From Candidatus Aminicenantota bacterium (GTDB lineage Bacteria; Acidobacteriota; Aminicenantia; Aminicenantales; Saccharicenantaceae), in NCBI GenBank assembly GCA_022867105.1, contig JALHVH010000077.1, positions 1-7,741 on the forward strand: a stretch of 7,741 nucleotides of DNA. The letters are read 5' to 3'. Below are positions 5,687 through 7,741 of the stretch, one piece after another (the first letter of the stretch is position 1; each line of letters starts with the position of its first letter). The translations under genes were made by a program, and so were the position numbers. The notes beneath the pieces are model-generated. The model made no database searches. It was given only the letters and a program-made list of their open reading frames with translations, and was not told the DNA's origin.

Positions 5687-5976
5687 TGACTCAAGTCATC
5701 ATTGAGAAAGCGCCGGCCGAGAAATTCAAGATCGGCCTTTACTATCGGCCTCCCGACGTGGACGATACAAACACCCTAGTTTCGGCAACAGCGGTCTCGA
5801 CTCCGGCGGGCCTGACGCTCGATGGGGATCCGGTCGTCTCCGGCCAACAGGTTTTACAGATGATCGCCGGTGGCGTGACGGGCAAAGATTACGTGGTTCA
5901 ATTCACGGTCCTTACCTCGAACGGAAGCAGCTATTGCTCACCCAATCATGAGGCGATCATTGTGAGAGTGTTATGA
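5686..5976 (+). CDS. Small beta-rich phage structural protein (96 residues)
   Basis: The ATG at 5686 overlaps the stop of the repeat-protein gene by one base, with GGAG at 5675-5678. The protein begins IIEKAPAEKFKIGLYYRPPDVDDTNTLVSATAVSTPAGLTL (5-45), followed by MIAGGVTGKDYVVQFTVLTSNGS (59-81) and ends EAIIVRVL. This matches small phage proteins with the layout 'I-x-K-D-P ... DY-x-x-DW-x-x-x-L ... DTI-x-x-S ... GLT ... LSGGT-x-G-x-x-Y-x-V-x-x-x-I-T-T-x-x-G-R ... I-x-V'. Such proteins are predicted to be one Ig-like sandwich and occur in head-tail regions. Here the usual tryptophans of that pattern are replaced (YYRPPD), so the match is partial. Its one-base overlap suggests co-production with the repeat protein, perhaps as partner or attachment adaptor; that is inference. 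Its stop overlaps the next start by four bases. Confidence 0.62.
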   Translation: MTQVIIEKAPAEKFKIGLYYRPPDVDDTNTLVSATAVSTPAGLTLDGDPVVSGQQVLQMIAGGVTGKDYVVQFTVLTSNGSSYCSPNHEAIIVRVL

Positions 5977-6458
5977 CAATCCCAGCAACGCCTCTCCGAC
6001 TTCAGGTCATCAACCGAATCTTCGCGGTCCTTCAGGGGATCTCGACGGGCGCTACCTACTTCTACACGCCCGGCGATGTCGCTAAAAGGTTCATCCATTG
6101 GACCGAATGTAAAGCATATCCGACCTACATGGTATTCACGGGCTCCGGCGGCAAGGTGGAGCTTAGCGGCGCGGCGGGTGACGAAAGCGAATATACCGAG
6201 GACTTTTACATTTCGGTCAAGGGGATCGTCAAGGACAGCGTCGACACCGTAACGCGACTGGAGAATAGCATCGCCGACATAAGGAAAGCCATCGACGCGG
6301 ACTCGCGGAGCGGGGCGGCCGGGAGCCTGGGCGCGCTGGCTGTCGAGATCAGAATTGAAGAGAGTCCGGAAACGGATGACGGATATCTGAGCCTGGAGGG
6401 ATTCGGGTTCTTCGACCAGAAGATCCGGGTCAGCATCGCGGGCAAAATCGGTGAATAA
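5973..6458 (+). CDS. Tail terminator-like protein
   Basis: A 161-residue protein, within the size range of tail terminators, which cap the growing tail tube and dock it to the neck. It starts with TPLRLQVINRIFAVLQGISTGATYFYTPGDV (6-36): the helix plus 'YFYTP-x-x-V' pattern is common in this family. KAYPTYMVFTGSG (47-59) corresponds to the family's 'P-x-I-x-V' strand, followed by EDFYISVKGIVKD (76-88) and a helix VTRLENSIADIRKAIDAD (93-110). Near the end are LAVEIRIEESPETDDG (122-137) and a final strand RVSIAGKIGE (152-161). It starts by a four-base ATGA overlap with the 96-residue gene and has no strong ribosome binding site, so translation is probably coupled. Position just before the tail tube gene supports the call. 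A minor tail protein of the same fold is the alternative. Confidence 0.65.
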   Translation: MTIPATPLRLQVINRIFAVLQGISTGATYFYTPGDVAKRFIHWTECKAYPTYMVFTGSGGKVELSGAAGDESEYTEDFYISVKGIVKDSVDTVTRLENSIADIRKAIDADSRSGAAGSLGALAVEIRIEESPETDDGYLSLEGFGFFDQKIRVSIAGKIGE

Positions 6459-6470
6459 GAGAGGTGGCGC

Positions 6471-6671
6471 ATGATTATTAAATGGCAGAAAAGCAACCAG
6501 CACACGGACTACGGCCTCTTCAGGGTCGGGGACGTGATCGACACGGTGGCGCGGGGCATTCCGGATGAGGTCATCTTGTCTTGGGCACGGGATGGTTTCG
6601 CCGTCGAAGAGAAACCGAAGGCGGTGTCCGAGCTTCGGCCTGCAAAGAAAAAGACCAATATAGGAGGTTAA
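6471..6671 (+). CDS. Small phage protein (66 residues) before the tail tube gene
   Basis: The ATG follows AGAGGTGG (6460-6467), close upstream. The sequence MIIKWQKSNQHTDYGLFRVGDVIDTVARGIPDEVILSWARDGFAVEE is followed by a basic tail (RPAKKKTNIGG). The core 'F-R-V-G-D-V-I-D ... I-P-D-E-V-I-L-S-W-A-R-D-G-F-A-V' resembles the 82-residue protein encoded at 2503-2751 ('F-R-A-G-A-E-V-D ... V-P-E-R-I-A-A-V-L-L-E-D-G-R-A'), with about five extra residues between the strand and the helix. Its last codons, encoding IGG, contain the AGGAGGT ribosome binding site for the tail tube gene. This arrangement ties its translation to the tube protein. It is too small for an enzyme and has no membrane segment. 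Function is unknown. Confidence 0.72.
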   Translation: MIIKWQKSNQHTDYGLFRVGDVIDTVARGIPDEVILSWARDGFAVEEKPKAVSELRPAKKKTNIGG

Positions 6672-6675
6672 CAAA

Positions 6676-7716
6676 ATGGGCGACGTAGAAAAACGGTTAA
6701 ACAAGGCGGCCATCATCAAGGGTGCGGAATGGGGGACGGAGGCCCAGGCCGGTGCGATCGGGTGCGGGATTCTTCCGTTGAATGCGGGCGTGCCGAAGGC
6801 GGCCGTGCAGATGATCGAGGACGAATCCTACGGAGCGTTCGAGTCGAACCTGGACGTCGGGAACATTAACCCCTCGGACTTCGGGCTCGACTTCGATTAC
6901 CGCTGGGATGGCTTGGAGAACATCCTCCTGGCCATGCTGATGGGCACGGCTGCGGCCCCGGTGCCACAGACATCGCCGACGGCCATTCTCCACGCGCTTT
7001 CGCTGAAGGACTCGGTCGTCGGGATTTTCGGGACCTATGCCGTCGAGAAGGGCGCGAAGATCCATGTTGTCCCGAGCTTCAAGGTTCTAAAGGGGACGTT
7101 TTCGCTGAGCAGCGGGCTCATCAAGGCTTCGTTCAATCTGCATGGCGACAAACTCATCGACAACTCGACCATCATCACGGCCATGACTGCGGTCACCTAT
7201 CCGGCGAACGCCCACCATCGGGCGAAATACAGCCAGACTGTTTTCCGGATGAATGCGCAGGGCGGGGATGCGCTGGCCGCGCCCGGGGACGTCATTAAGC
7301 CGAAGGATTTCACGCTCGAAATCGAACGGAAGATGGATGCCGAGCACGTCGCTTCGAGCCAGACGATCATCGAGCCAGTCGAGAACGACAAGCCGGCAGT
7401 CAAGCTGACGATGAACTTCCCGAGGATGGACGCGGTGAATAACGCCTATTTCCTGGCCTGGACGGCGGGGACGGAGAAAAAGCTGGACCTGGTCATTACC
7501 GGGCCGATCATCGCCACGACCTTCGCCTATTACCTCAAGTTCGAAATGCCGCGTCTCATCATCGAGGACGTCGAATATGCGGACTCGAAGATCATCCCGG
7601 CGAAGATCGTCCTGCGGGCTGTCGTGGCCGACGTCCATCCGATGGGCATGGACGACCTGACGCTCCCCGTCTATATCGGGCTTATGAACACCCGGACGAC
7701 AAACCTGCTGGCATAA
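6676..7716 (+). CDS. Tail tube (major tail) protein
   Basis: Forms the stacked rings of the tail tube through which DNA passes. At 346 residues it fits the larger tube-protein type. It opens AAIIKGAEWGTEAQAGAIGCGILPLN (11-36), the family's 'K-E-x-x-W-G-T-x-x-x-x-G-A' start. It continues with ESYGAFESNLDVGNINPSDFGLDFDYRWDGLENILLAMLMGTA (50-92), where 'G-x-I-x-x-x-x-Y-x-G-L-x-x-L-L-A-x-x-x-G-x-A' is the recognisable core. Then come LHALSLKDSVVGIFGTYAVEKG (105-126) and VVPSFKVLKGTFSLSSGLIKASFNLHGDKLI (131-161), a strand-rich second half, and an IVLRAVVAD strand near the end. AGGAGGT at 6662-6668 lies seven bases before the ATG, the best ribosome binding site here, as expected for a high-copy protein. 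The family corresponds in my reading to the two-domain tail-tube group; this was not checked by a profile search. No sheath-like gene is seen in the window, which favours a siphovirus. Confidence 0.87.
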   Translation: MGDVEKRLNKAAIIKGAEWGTEAQAGAIGCGILPLNAGVPKAAVQMIEDESYGAFESNLDVGNINPSDFGLDFDYRWDGLENILLAMLMGTAAAPVPQTSPTAILHALSLKDSVVGIFGTYAVEKGAKIHVVPSFKVLKGTFSLSSGLIKASFNLHGDKLIDNSTIITAMTAVTYPANAHHRAKYSQTVFRMNAQGGDALAAPGDVIKPKDFTLEIERKMDAEHVASSQTIIEPVENDKPAVKLTMNFPRMDAVNNAYFLAWTAGTEKKLDLVITGPIIATTFAYYLKFEMPRLIIEDVEYADSKIIPAKIVLRAVVADVHPMGMDDLTLPVYIGLMNTRTTNLLA

Positions 7717-7726
7717 AAGGAGAAGC

Positions 7727-7741
7727 ATGGACATCAAGAAA
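7727..7741 (+). CDS. Start of a further gene, cut by the window edge
   Basis: An ATG with AAAAGGAG just upstream (7716-7722) begins 10 bases after the tail tube stop and reads MDIKK to the window end. In this gene order a tail assembly chaperone or tape-measure-region gene usually follows, but five codons cannot show which. Start and ribosome binding site are clear; the product is unknown. Confidence 0.65.

Noticed and set aside
5946..6719. A 257-codon minus-strand frame opposite the tail-terminator region
   Set aside because: It crosses three well-supported + strand genes and their ribosome binding sites and shows no family pattern.
7087..7737. A 216-codon minus-strand frame opposite the tail tube gene
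   Set aside because: It is a mirror frame of the tail tube gene, Arg/Asp/His-rich, and would start in the ribosome binding site region of the next + gene.

Overview
This window is a densely packed, one-directional stretch of a tailed-phage (siphovirus-type) genome or prophage: the head-maturation, neck and proximal-tail part of the late structural operon. All genes read on the + strand. They are separated by very short gaps or overlap by 1-4 bases, and most have a clear AGGAGG-type ribosome binding site, which points to a bacterial host. The DNA is GC-rich with G/C-ending codons preferred in most genes. The host cannot be named from the sequence, and no integrase, attachment site or host gene lies in the window, so lytic phage versus prophage is undecided. 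Terminase and portal genes are expected just upstream of the left edge.

Layout. (1) Capsid formation, 1-2400: an HK97-type prohead protease, entering the window already open and carrying an extra C-terminal domain; the HK97-fold major capsid protein with its own N-terminal scaffold-like segment; and a 127-residue protein that may decorate the capsid. (2) A gap at 2401-2502 holding a convincing intrinsic terminator followed by a second hairpin, just before the next ribosome binding site. (3) Head-tail joining, 2503-3883: an 82-residue small protein, a gp6-like head-tail connector and a neck/tail-completion-type protein. (4) An accessory structural cassette, 3899-5976: a 124-residue phage protein of unknown function, a 467-residue protein with ten 22-residue repeats read from a TTG start, and a 96-residue beta-rich protein. 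(5) Proximal tail, 5973-7716: a tail-terminator-like protein, a 66-residue small protein and the tail tube protein. The first five codons of another gene follow at the right edge.

How they work together: the capsid protein assembles into a procapsid through its N-terminal delta-like segment, and the protease removes that segment. After DNA packaging, the connector and neck proteins close the portal vertex and dock a separately built tail, whose tube is capped by the terminator protein. The cassette at 3899-5976 interrupts this conserved order and most plausibly encodes an external virion appendage; that role is inference. Overall this is an ordinary phage structural module. The less-described parts are the repeat protein and its neighbours, the extra domain on the protease, and the terminator/hairpin arrangement after the capsid genes.
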